A stretch of 64,000 bases of DNA from Nitrospira sp. CG24C (lineage in GTDB: Bacteria; Nitrospirota; Nitrospiria; Nitrospirales; Nitrospiraceae), in contig NEWR02000007.1 in NCBI GenBank assembly GCA_002869885.2, positions 96,753 through 160,752 on the forward strand, read 5' to 3'. Under the pieces are notes generated by a model. It was not told where the DNA came from. It saw only the letters and a list, made by a program, of their open reading frames with translations, and ran no database searches. Each line of letters opens with the position of its first letter. Positions within the stretch are counted from its first letter, which is position 1. The translations under genes and the position numbers were made by a program. Below, piece by piece: positions 27,809 to 35,734 of the stretch.

Positions 27809-28645
27809 ATGGCTCAGAATCAGCAAGCCGCCGATATCTCCATGGAAATCGATCGATTGGCCACCCAGTTGGCCAAAGATCCACATTCCAAAGTGTTCAT
27901 GCCACTGGCCGAAGAGTACGGAAAGGCCGGGATGTGGCAGGAAGCAGCCGGCGTGCTTGAAGACGGCTTGAAATTGTATCCAGGTTTTATTACCGCCATG
28001 GTCGCACTGGGACGCGCCTACGACCAGATGGGGCAGACCACGAAAGCCAAGACTATTCTGGAAGAGTCCGTCAAGTTGAGTCCGGAAAACCTGCGCGCGC
28101 ACCGGACCCTGATCAAAATTTATACGAGTCAGGGGCTGAAGGAATTGGCGCTTCAGTCCTGCGCCGTCATTCTGGCAGTCAACCCGCGTGATGAAGAAGC
28201 GCTCTCAGTTCAATCTGCTTTGGGCGGACCGCTGAAACAAGAGAAGGAAGCGAAACAGTTCAAGCCTGCGGGTTCGCTGAAGTCTACCCTTCCCCCCCAG
28301 CAGGTTGATGCACCGCCTGCTCCTGCCGAATTCACAGCCTCTGCCATCAAGACGAATGCCGTGCCTGATCTAACTGCCTCAATGGTGAACGAATCGGACA
28401 TTGCTTCTGCCGACCCACTGAGTGTGAAAGCGTTTCTTATGGAGACAGCCCTTCTCCCAGAGGATCAGACAGGGGAGCAACCAGCAATCGCAAAACCGGA
28501 CGTACAAGCTGCCGATACCGAGGTGATGCCTCCTCCTTCTCCTCACCCAGGAGCCGTGGCCCAGCTGGAAGCCTGGCTTCATGCCATTGAATCACGTCGT
28601 CAGGATCGAGATACCACGAACGAGCCGCAGCCAAAAACTTCCTAA
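27809..28645 (+). CDS. TPR-repeat protein
   Basis: 278 residues. The first 150 contain about four TPR motifs (ADISMEIDRLATQLAKDPHS, GMWQEAAGVLEDGLKLYPG, GQTTKAKTILEESVKLSPE, GLKELALQSCAVILAVNPRD). The remainder is low-complexity, rich in Pro, Ala and Gln. No signal peptide. It begins six bases after coaBC and so belongs to the same transcription unit; its role is unknown. Confidence 0.75.
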   Translation: MAQNQQAADISMEIDRLATQLAKDPHSKVFMPLAEEYGKAGMWQEAAGVLEDGLKLYPGFITAMVALGRAYDQMGQTTKAKTILEESVKLSPENLRAHRTLIKIYTSQGLKELALQSCAVILAVNPRDEEALSVQSALGGPLKQEKEAKQFKPAGSLKSTLPPQQVDAPPAPAEFTASAIKTNAVPDLTASMVNESDIASADPLSVKAFLMETALLPEDQTGEQPAIAKPDVQAADTEVMPPPSPHPGAVAQLEAWLHAIESRRQDRDTTNEPQPKTS

Positions 28646-28752
28646 TCTTTTTGCATGTTTGACCGGTCTGAGGCAGACTGCTACAATGCCGCATTGCTGG
28701 ACCCCTATCACGAGGAATCGTCCTCACCTATCCAGTATGTGCATACAACAAC

Positions 28753-29244
28753 ATGCTACGAATACGAGTTTTGCACGGTCCAAATCTAAATCTCCTCGGG
28801 ACAAGGGAGCAGTCGATTTACGGCACCCTGTCACTCGATGCTCTTGATTCAGCCATCACGACGCTGGCGAAGGAATTGGCAGTGGAGGTGGACCTGCGCC
28901 AGTCGAATAGCGAGGGTGAACTGGTCACCTGGATCCAAGAGGCTCGGACCGAATACCACGGGATCATCATTAACCCTGCCGCCTATACGCACACCAGCAT
29001 TGCAATTCGGGATGCTATTGCGGCAATTGGACTGCCAACAGTTGAGGTCCATCTGTCCAATATTCATCAGCGTGAAGAGTTTCGCCATCGATCGCATATT
29101 GCAGGAGTCGCTCTCGGACAGATTACCGGCTTTGGTCCGACCGGCTATCTCCTCGCCCTTCGCGGCCTGCACGACCACTTGACCGCATCCCGGCGCGGGA
29201 AGAAGATACCCGCACCGGCAACATCGCGACGAACGGCAAAGTGA
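28753..29244 (+). CDS. aroQ: 3-dehydroquinate dehydratase, type II
   Basis: 163 residues. Dehydrates 3-dehydroquinate in the shikimate pathway. The signature [20 protein letters not shown] (catalytic Tyr and Arg), [39 protein letters not shown] and the end block [18 protein letters not shown] are all present. The final 15 residues are basic and unconserved. The aroQ-efp-accB-accC order is a common conserved cluster. Confidence 0.94.
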   Translation: MLRIRVLHGPNLNLLGTREQSIYGTLSLDALDSAITTLAKELAVEVDLRQSNSEGELVTWIQEARTEYHGIIINPAAYTHTSIAIRDAIAAIGLPTVEVHLSNIHQREEFRHRSHIAGVALGQITGFGPTGYLLALRGLHDHLTASRRGKKIPAPATSRRTAK

Positions 29245-29296
29245 ATGAGACAGTGAGCCGGACGAGCGGCTTTTGACAGTCTGAAGGGAGTACCGA

Positions 29297-29857
29297 GTGA
29301 TTTCTACGACGGATTTTCGCGGTGGTGTGCGGCTCATGGTTGATAACCAGCCGTTTTATATCGTTGAGTTTCAGCATGTAAAACCGGGCAAGGGCGGAGC
29401 GTTCGTGCGCACGAAGCTCAAGAGCTATCTTTCAGGCAATGTCCTGGATCGCACCTTCCGATCAGGAGAACGGTTTGAAGAACCGAATCTTGAAGAACGG
29501 ACCATGCAATTCCTCTATGCAACGGACGATGCCTATACCTTTATGGACACGGAGAGCTTTGAACAACTGACGTTCGAAAAGGGCAAGCTCGGCGGCAACG
29601 CGGACCTCTTGAAAGAAGACATGACAGTGAAGATCCTTGTGTACGAACATCGCCCGATCGACGTCGAGCTGCCCAACTTTATCGAACTCAGAGTCAGCGA
29701 TACGGAACCGGGTTTCCGTGGCGATACCGCGACCGGTGGCACCAAGCTCGCCACCCTTGAAACCGGCGCCACCATCAAGGTTCCGCTCTATTTGGAAACC
29801 GGGACCGTAATTAGGATCGATACCCGTACCCGAGAGTATGTGGAGCGTGTTCGGTGA
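29297..29857 (+). CDS. efp: Elongation factor P
   Basis: 186 residues. Relieves ribosome stalling at polyproline stretches. The N-terminal KOW domain has [19 protein letters not shown], where the Lys of PGKGG is the position modified in lysine-type EF-P; C-terminal OB domains end with [14 protein letters not shown]. The start is GTG at 29297, after an AAGGGAG site. No modification enzyme gene lies in the window. Confidence 0.95.
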   Translation: MISTTDFRGGVRLMVDNQPFYIVEFQHVKPGKGGAFVRTKLKSYLSGNVLDRTFRSGERFEEPNLEERTMQFLYATDDAYTFMDTESFEQLTFEKGKLGGNADLLKEDMTVKILVYEHRPIDVELPNFIELRVSDTEPGFRGDTATGGTKLATLETGATIKVPLYLETGTVIRIDTRTREYVERVR

Positions 29858-30426
29858 GCAAACGGACGTCCGGCAAATCGAAGAAGGGTGTGCCGCCGAT
29901 CATTCTGCCTCAGGCTTTTGCACCGACTCAGAGCGGGCAGAGTTCACGCTTACTGTCGGGACAACAAACCAAAGACATTCAGGAATTGATCGAGCTATTA
30001 AAGAAAAATAACCTGACCGAATTGGAGTTGGAGCGCGACGGACTCAGAGTTCGCGTGCGATACGAGGTCGGCGTTAAGTCGATCTCAACCACTGTTGCTG
30101 ACCAGGGAGCAGCCGGATCGACCTCAGCCGTTCACGCGCCCACCGTGGCCGGCGCTCAGGCCGAAAACACGACAGGGATGGTCACCATCGTGTCTCCGAT
30201 CGTCGGAACGTTCTATCGGTCTCCCTCTCCCGATGCCGACCCCTATGTTGAAGAGGGTGATTACGTGAAAATTGGGCAGGTTCTGTGCATCGTCGAAGCG
30301 ATGAAGCTGATGAACGAAATCGAATCGGAGGTCAATGGGCGGGTCACGAAAATTTTGGCCGAAAGCACCAAGCCGGTGGAGTATGGCCAAGCGCTCTTCC
30401 TCGTCGATCCGACAGCCACGCCTTAG
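29854..30426 (+). CDS. accB: Biotin carboxyl carrier protein of acetyl-CoA carboxylase
   Basis: 190 residues. Carries biotin for acetyl-CoA carboxylation. An N-terminal helical part ([20 protein letters not shown]), an Ala/Gly linker and a C-terminal biotinyl domain with the biotinylation motif [13 protein letters not shown] and the thumb-region sequence [17 protein letters not shown]. The GTG start overlaps the efp stop by four bases. Some 30 extra basic residues precede the usual start. Confidence 0.93.
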   Translation: MSKRTSGKSKKGVPPIILPQAFAPTQSGQSSRLLSGQQTKDIQELIELLKKNNLTELELERDGLRVRVRYEVGVKSISTTVADQGAAGSTSAVHAPTVAGAQAENTTGMVTIVSPIVGTFYRSPSPDADPYVEEGDYVKIGQVLCIVEAMKLMNEIESEVNGRVTKILAESTKPVEYGQALFLVDPTATP

Positions 30427-30459
30427 TCTTCTTCCCTCGATCCACATCGGAGTACTCGA

Positions 30460-31800
30460 TTGTTCAAGAAAGTATTGATAGCCAATCGCGGTGAGATTGC
30501 GCTCCGCGTGATTCGTGCCTGTAAGGAGCTCGGCATTAAGACCGTGGCAATCTTTTCTGAGGCCGATGCGGCAAGCCTCCATGTCCGCGCAGCCGACGAG
30601 AAGATCTGTGTCGGGCCTTCTGACGCAGCGCTGAGCTACAGAAATATTCCCAACGTCCTGAGCGCCGCCGAGATCACCGGGGCGGATGCCATCCATCCCG
30701 GCTACGGGTTCCTCTCCGAGAACGCCCATTTTGCAGAAGTGTGCGAGTCCATCGGCGTCAAATTCATCGGCCCAACGTCCGAACACATCGCCCTCCTGGG
30801 CGACAAGGCCAAAGCGCGTGAAATCGTTGCCCGCCGTGGCTTACCCGTTACACCAGGCAGCCCCGGCGAACTGAAGAGCGAACAGGGAGCCCTCGAAGCC
30901 GCCGGCAAGGTCGGCTATCCCGTCATCATCAAAGCCTCAGCCGGTGGGGGAGGGCGCGGCATGCGCGTCGTCAATAAAGCCGAGGATCTCGCTCGCGCGT
31001 TTCAAGCCGCTCAGGCCGAAGCAAAGACCACCTTCGGGAACGATGCCGTCTACCTCGAACGATATTTTCTCGAGCCTCGCCATATTGAAGTGCAAATTGT
31101 CGCCGACCATCGTGGGCATGTCGTACATCTCGGCGAGCGCGACTGCTCGATCCAACGCCGGCATCAGAAACTGCTTGAGGAAACCCCGTCGCCTGCCGTC
31201 GACGAGAAACTCAGACGGGAAATCTGCCGAGTTGCGGTCGAAGCCGTCAAAGCCGTGCACTACAGGAATGTCGGTACCGTCGAGTTCCTGCTCGACAAGG
31301 ACCACAATTTTTTCTTCATGGAGGTGAACACTCGCATCCAAGTAGAGCATGCGATCACCGAAATGGTGACCGGCTTCGATCTCATCAAGGAGCAGATCAG
31401 GCTCGCCGACGGTCAGTCTCTCTCGTTCAAGCAGCAAGACGTCAAGCTTATTGGGCACAGCCTCGAATGCCGCATCAATGCCGAAGATCCTGAAAAGTTC
31501 ACGCCTTCTCCAGGAATGATCACCAAATACAGCGCACCAGGCGGATTCGGCGTGCGCGTCGACTCGGCTATGGAATCGAATATGATGGTCGTCCCCTTCT
31601 ATGATTCGATGATCGCCAAGGTCATCACCCACGGGCGAGACCGTCAAGAATCCATCGCCCGCATGCGGCGTGCCCTCGACGAATTCGTGATCGAAGGCAT
31701 CAAGACCACCATTCCGCTCCACAAGCGCATCATCAATGACCCCGACTTCCAAAAGGGTCACGTTTCCACGACATTTATCGAGCGCTTCCTTGCCAGCTAA
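30460..31800 (+). CDS. accC: Biotin carboxylase subunit of acetyl-CoA carboxylase
   Basis: 446 residues. ATP-dependent carboxylation of biotin on AccB. ATP-grasp enzyme with KKVLIANRGEIALRVIRAC, HPGYGFLSENAHFAE, a glycine-rich loop IKASAGGGGRGMRVV, EVQIVADHRGHVVHLGERDC and MEVNTRIQVEHAITE. The start is a TTG at 30460 aligned with the family N-terminus. The last base of its stop touches the start of a composite repeat. A closely related pyruvate carboxylase subunit A is possible, but pairing with accB favours ACC. Confidence 0.94.
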   Translation: MFKKVLIANRGEIALRVIRACKELGIKTVAIFSEADAASLHVRAADEKICVGPSDAALSYRNIPNVLSAAEITGADAIHPGYGFLSENAHFAEVCESIGVKFIGPTSEHIALLGDKAKAREIVARRGLPVTPGSPGELKSEQGALEAAGKVGYPVIIKASAGGGGRGMRVVNKAEDLARAFQAAQAEAKTTFGNDAVYLERYFLEPRHIEVQIVADHRGHVVHLGERDCSIQRRHQKLLEETPSPAVDEKLRREICRVAVEAVKAVHYRNVGTVEFLLDKDHNFFFMEVNTRIQVEHAITEMVTGFDLIKEQIRLADGQSLSFKQQDVKLIGHSLECRINAEDPEKFTPSPGMITKYSAPGGFGVRVDSAMESNMMVVPFYDSMIAKVITHGRDRQESIARMRRALDEFVIEGIKTTIPLHKRIINDPDFQKGHVSTTFIERFLAS

Positions 31801-31955
31801 CTCAGGCGAGACGGGCGAGAGAAGCGAGACAGGCGCGACCCGAAGTTCGAAGTTCCGGGTTCGAAGTTCCGGGAACCTCGAACTTCGGACCTCGAACCAT
31901 CGTCCGTATCACACGTCACGCGAGTCGCGCCCCTCGCGTTTGTCACGCGCTCCCC
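31801..31955. repeat. Nested palindrome: heptamer hairpin inside a nonamer (GCGAGACGG) hairpin
   Basis: The outer left arm (31804-31838) has 9-nt units GCGAGACGG, GCGAGAGAA, GCGAGACAG and GCGCGACCC. The inner element (31840-31905) is a full GAAGTTC heptamer palindrome nearly identical to 11564-11632. The outer right arm (31915-31953) has the complementary nonamers (CGCGAGTCG, CGTTTGTCA). Two repeat families are thus stacked concentrically right after accC. Confidence 0.8.
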
Positions 31956-32056
31956 ACAAAATATGGGGGCTTCATCGGACAGGCCACATTGCTCATTATT
32001 TAGGCAAACTGCTCTGAGGTCTCTCAATATCGGCCATTGTTCATCTGACAAGCAGC

Positions 32057-32091
32057 TCATCCACAGATTTATCCACAGAAGCTGTGGAATG
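32057..32091. other. Cluster of three DnaA-box-like sites
   Basis: TCATCCACA (32057-32065), a perfect consensus box TTATCCACA (32069-32077) and a reverse near-match TGTGGAATG (32083-32091), at 12- and 14-base spacing. They lie in the noncoding space between accC and a small secreted-protein gene. A chromosomal origin is unlikely without dnaA or dnaN beside it; a DnaA-binding regulatory or titration site is possible. Confidence 0.4.
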
Positions 32092-32116
32092 GGATCGCTG
32101 TCACGTGAGAGGCGAG

Positions 32117-32377
32117 TTACTTATTCTGCTTGGTTGGCTTTGGAGATGAGGGTTTATCCTGGCCATTCGCTGTGATCTTCTTGACTGCGCTTCCGATCGC
32201 AGACCCAATCTTAGGAATCTCGTTCTCAACATTCTTGGCCGCGGTCTTCAGTCCTCGTCCAAGGTCGTCTACGGTGAGACCTTGACTCTCCCCTGTGGTG
32301 CGACTCTCAGCAGCGATAGCAGTCTGTATAAGCCCTGAAAACGATAGGACTGCGACGATCATGACCATTCTATTCAT
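32117..32377 (-). CDS. Small secreted hypothetical protein
   Basis: 86 residues. Signal peptide MNRMVMIVAVLSFSGLIQTAIAAES, then a short mature domain of about 62 residues with an amphipathic helix (LGRGLKTAAKNVENEIPKIG, SAIGSAVKKI) and a Lys/Pro-rich tail. An AGAGGT site stands before the ATG at 32377. No cysteines and no known domain. The helix resembles those of membrane-active peptides, but this is only an impression. Confidence 0.6.
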   Translation of the reverse strand: MNRMVMIVAVLSFSGLIQTAIAAESRTTGESQGLTVDDLGRGLKTAAKNVENEIPKIGSAIGSAVKKITANGQDKPSSPKPTKQNK

Positions 32378-32571
32378 GCGATACCTCTCTGTTTTCGAAA
32401 CTATATCATGTCTTTAATCCTCTGTTGCTTGCAACTTCGATCTCAGCCCACCTAAAATGCATCTCCTGCGAAGCCTATATGCCATTCACGATTCGCCCTT
32501 ACCGTCGCGTCTCTGGACCATATTCTGTGATCTATAACGCAGGCTCATTCCTCAAACTCTCTCAGCCCTTC

Positions 32572-32967
32572 ATGTTGGGTTTCTGGTTGTTAATTACGTT
32601 TCTAGTCCTGAGTAGTGGCCCCGTGTATGCAGAGTGGGTGTTGGTGAGTGGCGACGACGCTGCAGGACTGGCAGTGTACGTCGATCCAGCGACTATTCGC
32701 CGTAATGGGAATCTGGCAAAGATGTGGCAATTATACGACTACAAAACCGTTCAAACAGTGGCGGGCGATTCGCTTTTGTCAATCAAGCGATTCAACGAAT
32801 ACGATTGTACGGAAGAGCGCACACGTATGCTTGGGTATACGTGGTTCTCGGGCAACATGGGACTCGGTAAAGTGGTGTACAGTACCACTGAAAAACTACA
32901 GTGGGAACCGGTTGCCCCTCGTAGCATCAATCATACTCTCTGGAAAGTGGCCTGCAATAAGAAATAA
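32572..32967 (+). CDS. Secreted protein resembling the surface-adhesin E family
   Basis: About 131 residues from the ATG at 32572, which opens a signal peptide (MLGFWLLITFLVLSSGPVYA). The mature part, EWVLVSGDDAAGLAVYVDPATI, KMWQLYDYKTVQ, YDCTEERTRMLGYTWFSGNMG and a final LWKVACNKK, fits the small beta-sandwich family named for Haemophilus surface adhesin protein E; two cysteines could pair. The frame is open back to 32425, but no good ribosome-binding site marks any start. Adhesion is not implied by the family name alone. Confidence 0.6.
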   Translation: MLGFWLLITFLVLSSGPVYAEWVLVSGDDAAGLAVYVDPATIRRNGNLAKMWQLYDYKTVQTVAGDSLLSIKRFNEYDCTEERTRMLGYTWFSGNMGLGKVVYSTTEKLQWEPVAPRSINHTLWKVACNKK

Positions 32968-32969
32968 CC

Positions 32970-33097
32970 ACGCGAGACGGGCGGGACAAGCGGGATGAAC
33001 GAGATGGGTTGATTTGGTTCATCTCGTCTATCTGGTCGGTGCTGTTGCTCGACCCAGAGAAACCAAACAAACCAAACAAACGAGATACACCAAATAA
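32970..33097. repeat. Composite nonamer palindrome (GCGAGACGG and ACCAGACAG types)
   Basis: Starts with GCGAGACGG, GCGGGACAA, GCGGGATGA and ACGAGATGG, then passes in the same 9-nt phase into GTTGATTTG and GTTCATCTC type units. The right arm (33050-33097) has AAACAAACC-type units and ends with CGAGATACA. It shows that the two 9-nt families grade into one another. Confidence 0.75.
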
Positions 33098-33105
33098 CGA
33101 TCTCC

Positions 33106-33747
33106 ATGAATGCCGTGGGTTCTCACCCCCTCTCAAGCCTCTATATCATTCTCGATCCGTTGGTCTGCCCTGCGCGTCCCTTGGTCGAGGTGCTGACGGT
33201 GGCGGCTGAGGCCGGCGTTTTTCTCTTCCAATATCGCAACAAGGCAGGATCGATGAAGGACGCCTACGTGGAAGCGTTGGCGCTCCGGCAAGCTGCTGCT
33301 CAAGCAGGTGTACTTTTCATCGTCAACGATCGCTGTGACTTGGCCCTGGCCGTAGATGCCGATGGCGTGCATCTGGGGCAGGGAGACTTGCCGCTCGACT
33401 TGGCGAGAAAGGTAATGGGCCCTGACAAACTCATCGGGATTTCCACGCACAGTCCTGACCAGGTGCGGAAGGCCACCGCAGGAAAGCCTGACTACCTTGG
33501 CTTTGGTCCTATTTTTACACCAGGCTCAAAACAAGACCATGATCCGGTGGTTGGGCTTGAAGGGTTACGTGCGATCACCGGACTCACGTCGTTGCCGGTT
33601 TTTGCGATCGGTGGCATTCAGATCGACCAGGTGGGGGCGGTGATGCTCGCCGGTGCCAAAGGCGTTGCGGTCATTTCAGCGATTCTGAAGGCCCCGGATA
33701 TCAGCCGCGCCGTGAAAGCTTTCCTGCACAGATGTGAGCCCGCATGA
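33106..33747 (+). CDS. thiE: Thiamine phosphate synthase
   Basis: 213 residues. Joins the thiazole and pyrimidine phosphates of thiamine. TIM barrel with YIILDPLVCP, VFLFQYRNKAGSMKD, FIVNDRCDLALAVDADGVHLGQGD, IGISTHSPDQV, YLGFGPIFTPGSKQDHDP and VFAIGGIQIDQV. The start lies nine bases after the composite nonamer array. No other thi gene is in the window. Confidence 0.92.
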   Translation: MNAVGSHPLSSLYIILDPLVCPARPLVEVLTVAAEAGVFLFQYRNKAGSMKDAYVEALALRQAAAQAGVLFIVNDRCDLALAVDADGVHLGQGDLPLDLARKVMGPDKLIGISTHSPDQVRKATAGKPDYLGFGPIFTPGSKQDHDPVVGLEGLRAITGLTSLPVFAIGGIQIDQVGAVMLAGAKGVAVISAILKAPDISRAVKAFLHRCEPA

Positions 33748-33784
33748 TTCATGAAGCTTCTGCTGCAAGCGCGGATACCTTACT

Positions 33785-33878
33785 CAAGCGAGACGGACGA
33801 GACTGGCGGGAAAAGCGCGACAGGTAACAGGGCTCACACGTCACGCAAGTCCCGCTCTTCGCGCTTGTCGCGCGCCAC
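33785..33878. repeat. Nonamer palindrome (GCGAGACGG type) overlapping the bioD 3' end
   Basis: The left arm holds GCGAGACGG, ACGAGACTG, GCGGGAAAA and GCGCGACAG. The right arm (33840-33878) is the complement and also encodes the last residues of bioD on the minus strand. Confidence 0.8.
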
Positions 33879-34664
33879 TCCACCATTTCTCGACGAACCT
33901 TCATGAATAATGCGGGCTAGGACCAGACTCGCCAGCTTTGTGATCGGAGCGGTTCCCGCAAGACGGACCAGATCTTTATTCCACTCTTGATTCACACGTG
34001 GGCGATATAGGATGGGCCCCACCACAGGAACCTGTGAGAGCTGTCGAAGTAGGGTGACTGTCGATTGTTCCTGCAAACGAGCGGTTTTCGTACACACTGG
34101 ACGACGCTGATTCAAGACCAGGGCCAAGATGGGAATATTTCGCTGGCGGAGTGCGTGAAGCGTCAATAATGCATGATTGATTCCTCCTAAGCCAGAATGT
34201 CCGACCACGATCGCTGGCAATTTCAACTGGTAGATGAGGTCTACGACGTTGAGCGATGAGGTCAGCGGCGCATAGACACCACCGACTCCTTCTACCGCCA
34301 TGAATGTATGTTTCTGACGCAGGGCATGGAAGGCCCGTATAATGGTGGCGATACGCACGGTCGTTCCTTCCGCTCGTGCAGCAGAGAGCGGCGCCGCTGG
34401 AAGTCGAAAGACATAGGGACAGACTTCCGCCACCGGATCATGGTTTCCAGCCGCCCTACGCAACCGTGCTCCATCAGACCGCGCCTTAGCCGATGGTGAA
34501 ACCCCTGTTTCAATCGGCTTCATGACACCGACATCGATTCCCCGTTGAATCAGGCACCGCACGAGCGCAGAGGTCACAAGCGATTTCCCCACGCCTGTAT
34601 CGGTTCCTGTAATAAAAACCCCTCGCGAGCTGGAATCGGTAGCTAGTTGTTTGGCTCGTTGCAT
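33834..34664 (-). CDS. bioD: Dethiobiotin synthetase
   Basis: 276 residues. ATP-dependent ring closure in biotin synthesis. P-loop GVFITGTDTGVGKSLVTSAL, then VGVMKPIETGV, the MAVEGVGGVYAPL metal/ATP loop and AIVVGHSGLGGINHALLT. The last 15 or so residues (ARDKREERDLRDV) have a three-residue periodicity and are encoded by the GCGAGACGG nonamer array, which also supplies the stop; bioD proteins normally end before this. Downstream of an SDR gene on the same strand, with a 125-nt palindrome between. Confidence 0.9.
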   Translation of the reverse strand: MQRAKQLATDSSSRGVFITGTDTGVGKSLVTSALVRCLIQRGIDVGVMKPIETGVSPSAKARSDGARLRRAAGNHDPVAEVCPYVFRLPAAPLSAARAEGTTVRIATIIRAFHALRQKHTFMAVEGVGGVYAPLTSSLNVVDLIYQLKLPAIVVGHSGLGGINHALLTLHALRQRNIPILALVLNQRRPVCTKTARLQEQSTVTLLRQLSQVPVVGPILYRPRVNQEWNKDLVRLAGTAPITKLASLVLARIIHEGSSRNGGVARDKREERDLRDV

Positions 34665-34700
34665 AATTAATTTCTGGTGGAAACTGGAACGCTGCTCCCC

Positions 34701-34828
34701 GCAGGATGATCCAAAAGGCCGCCAGCAAGGCCGCAGCCGAAGAAAGCACCGGAGGCGTACCCTCTGGGGTACGTTGAGGATGCTTTCGAGGTGAGAACGA
34801 AGCTGGCGGGTTTTTGGGACATCCTGCT
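34701..34828. repeat. 125-nt covarying palindrome, copy 2
   Basis: Lies between the SDR gene and bioD. Conserved blocks CAAGGCCGCAG, ACCGGAGGCGTA and ACGTTGAGGAT. The inner stem GAAAGCA pairs with TGCTTTC, and the apical stem GTACCC with GGGTAC. The right end touches the SDR stop codon. Confidence 0.85.
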
Positions 34829-35561
34829 AAAGATTTCGGCTGTCACAGTTCCACACCTGCCCCGATACACCGTTAAGTTGCGCCAGATAGAAGACAGTCT
34901 TGGCCACTTCCTCTCGCGAGGGTGGCTGGCCTAACACATGGTCGTTCCAAGTATCGCCTTCCGGCATGGCCCCTTCCGATAGTCCAGTAGCCTGCCAGCC
35001 TGGTAAGAGGAGATTCACACGAACATTGCCCGCTCCCCATTCTTTGGCTGCGGTCTGTACCAGACCGATAAGACCGGCTTTTGAGGCAGCGTAGGCAGCC
35101 TGGCCAATCGTCCCATGGAACCCCGCATACGACCCGATCACGACAATGGATCCACCACCGTGAGCGAGGAGGGGCGGGGCCATAGCGCGAAGACAGCGAA
35201 ATGTTCCAGTCAGATTCGTGTCTATGACCTCGGCCCAATCTTCTTGGCGTTGTCGAAGCAGGAGATGGCTCCCTCCGATTCCGGCATTGCAGACAAACAC
35301 AGACGGCACAGGTACTAGCCGACAGAAGGCTTCCACCATCTGTTGCACCTCATGAGACTCGCGAATATCGGCTTCGTAGAGCGTCCCAGTTCCACCGGAA
35401 GCCACTACTTGCTTGAGCGTGCCTTCGGCTGCTGTCTTGTTTCGGTGATAATGGACCCCAACAGACCAGCCGTCCGTTGCAAAGGCGAGGCTGATCGCTC
35501 GGCCAATCCCTCCTGACGCACCGGTCACAAGCACCGCTTGTTTCTGGTTGATTTGGTTCAT
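34827..35561 (-). CDS. Short-chain dehydrogenase/reductase (FabG-like)
   Basis: 244 residues. NAD(P)-dependent oxidoreductase: cofactor loop LVTGASGGIGRAISLAF, CNAGIGG, catalytic Ser in IVVIGSYAGF and the YAASKAG pair. FabG-like members reduce 3-oxoacyl-ACP; the position just upstream of bioD suggests a role in the pimeloyl chain of biotin synthesis (inference). The N-terminus MNQINQKQ is encoded by the right end of a nonamer array, which supplies the only in-frame ATG before the cofactor motif. The stop lies at the edge of a 125-nt palindrome. Confidence 0.85.
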   Translation of the reverse strand: MNQINQKQAVLVTGASGGIGRAISLAFATDGWSVGVHYHRNKTAAEGTLKQVVASGGTGTLYEADIRESHEVQQMVEAFCRLVPVPSVFVCNAGIGGSHLLLRQRQEDWAEVIDTNLTGTFRCLRAMAPPLLAHGGGSIVVIGSYAGFHGTIGQAAYAASKAGLIGLVQTAAKEWGAGNVRVNLLLPGWQATGLSEGAMPEGDTWNDHVLGQPPSREEVAKTVFYLAQLNGVSGQVWNCDSRNL

Positions 35562-35646
35562 TTGGTTTATTTCGTTTGTTTGGTTTATCTGGTTAGTTTG
35601 GGTTACCCATATAAACCAGATAGACCATACAAACCAGAAAGACCAA
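35535..35646. repeat. Nonamer palindrome (ACCAGACAG type), locus 6
   Basis: Left arm of GGTTTATTT, CGTTTGTTT and GGTTTATCT type units, short turn near 35605, right arm ACCAGATAG, ACCATACAA, ACCAGAAAG. It overlaps the SDR start codon and precedes a secreted-protein gene on the other strand. Confidence 0.82.
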
Positions 35647-35734
35647 TGAAAGGCAAGCCTGCTCCCTCCCTTGCCGCCTCCAGGATTGCTATGGTACTTT
35701 CACCGCATCGTGTAACCAGTGGAGGATCTCGCGC

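Noticed and set aside
30937-31761. Long minus-strand ORF of 274 residues inside accC
   Set aside because: It is fully antisense to the well-conserved biotin carboxylase, with His/Asp-rich mirror composition; a GC-codon shadow.
32057-32091. Chromosomal replication origin at the DnaA-like boxes
   Set aside because: Only three sites, no AT-rich unwinding region and no dnaA, dnaN or gyrB nearby; kept only as a possible DnaA-binding site.
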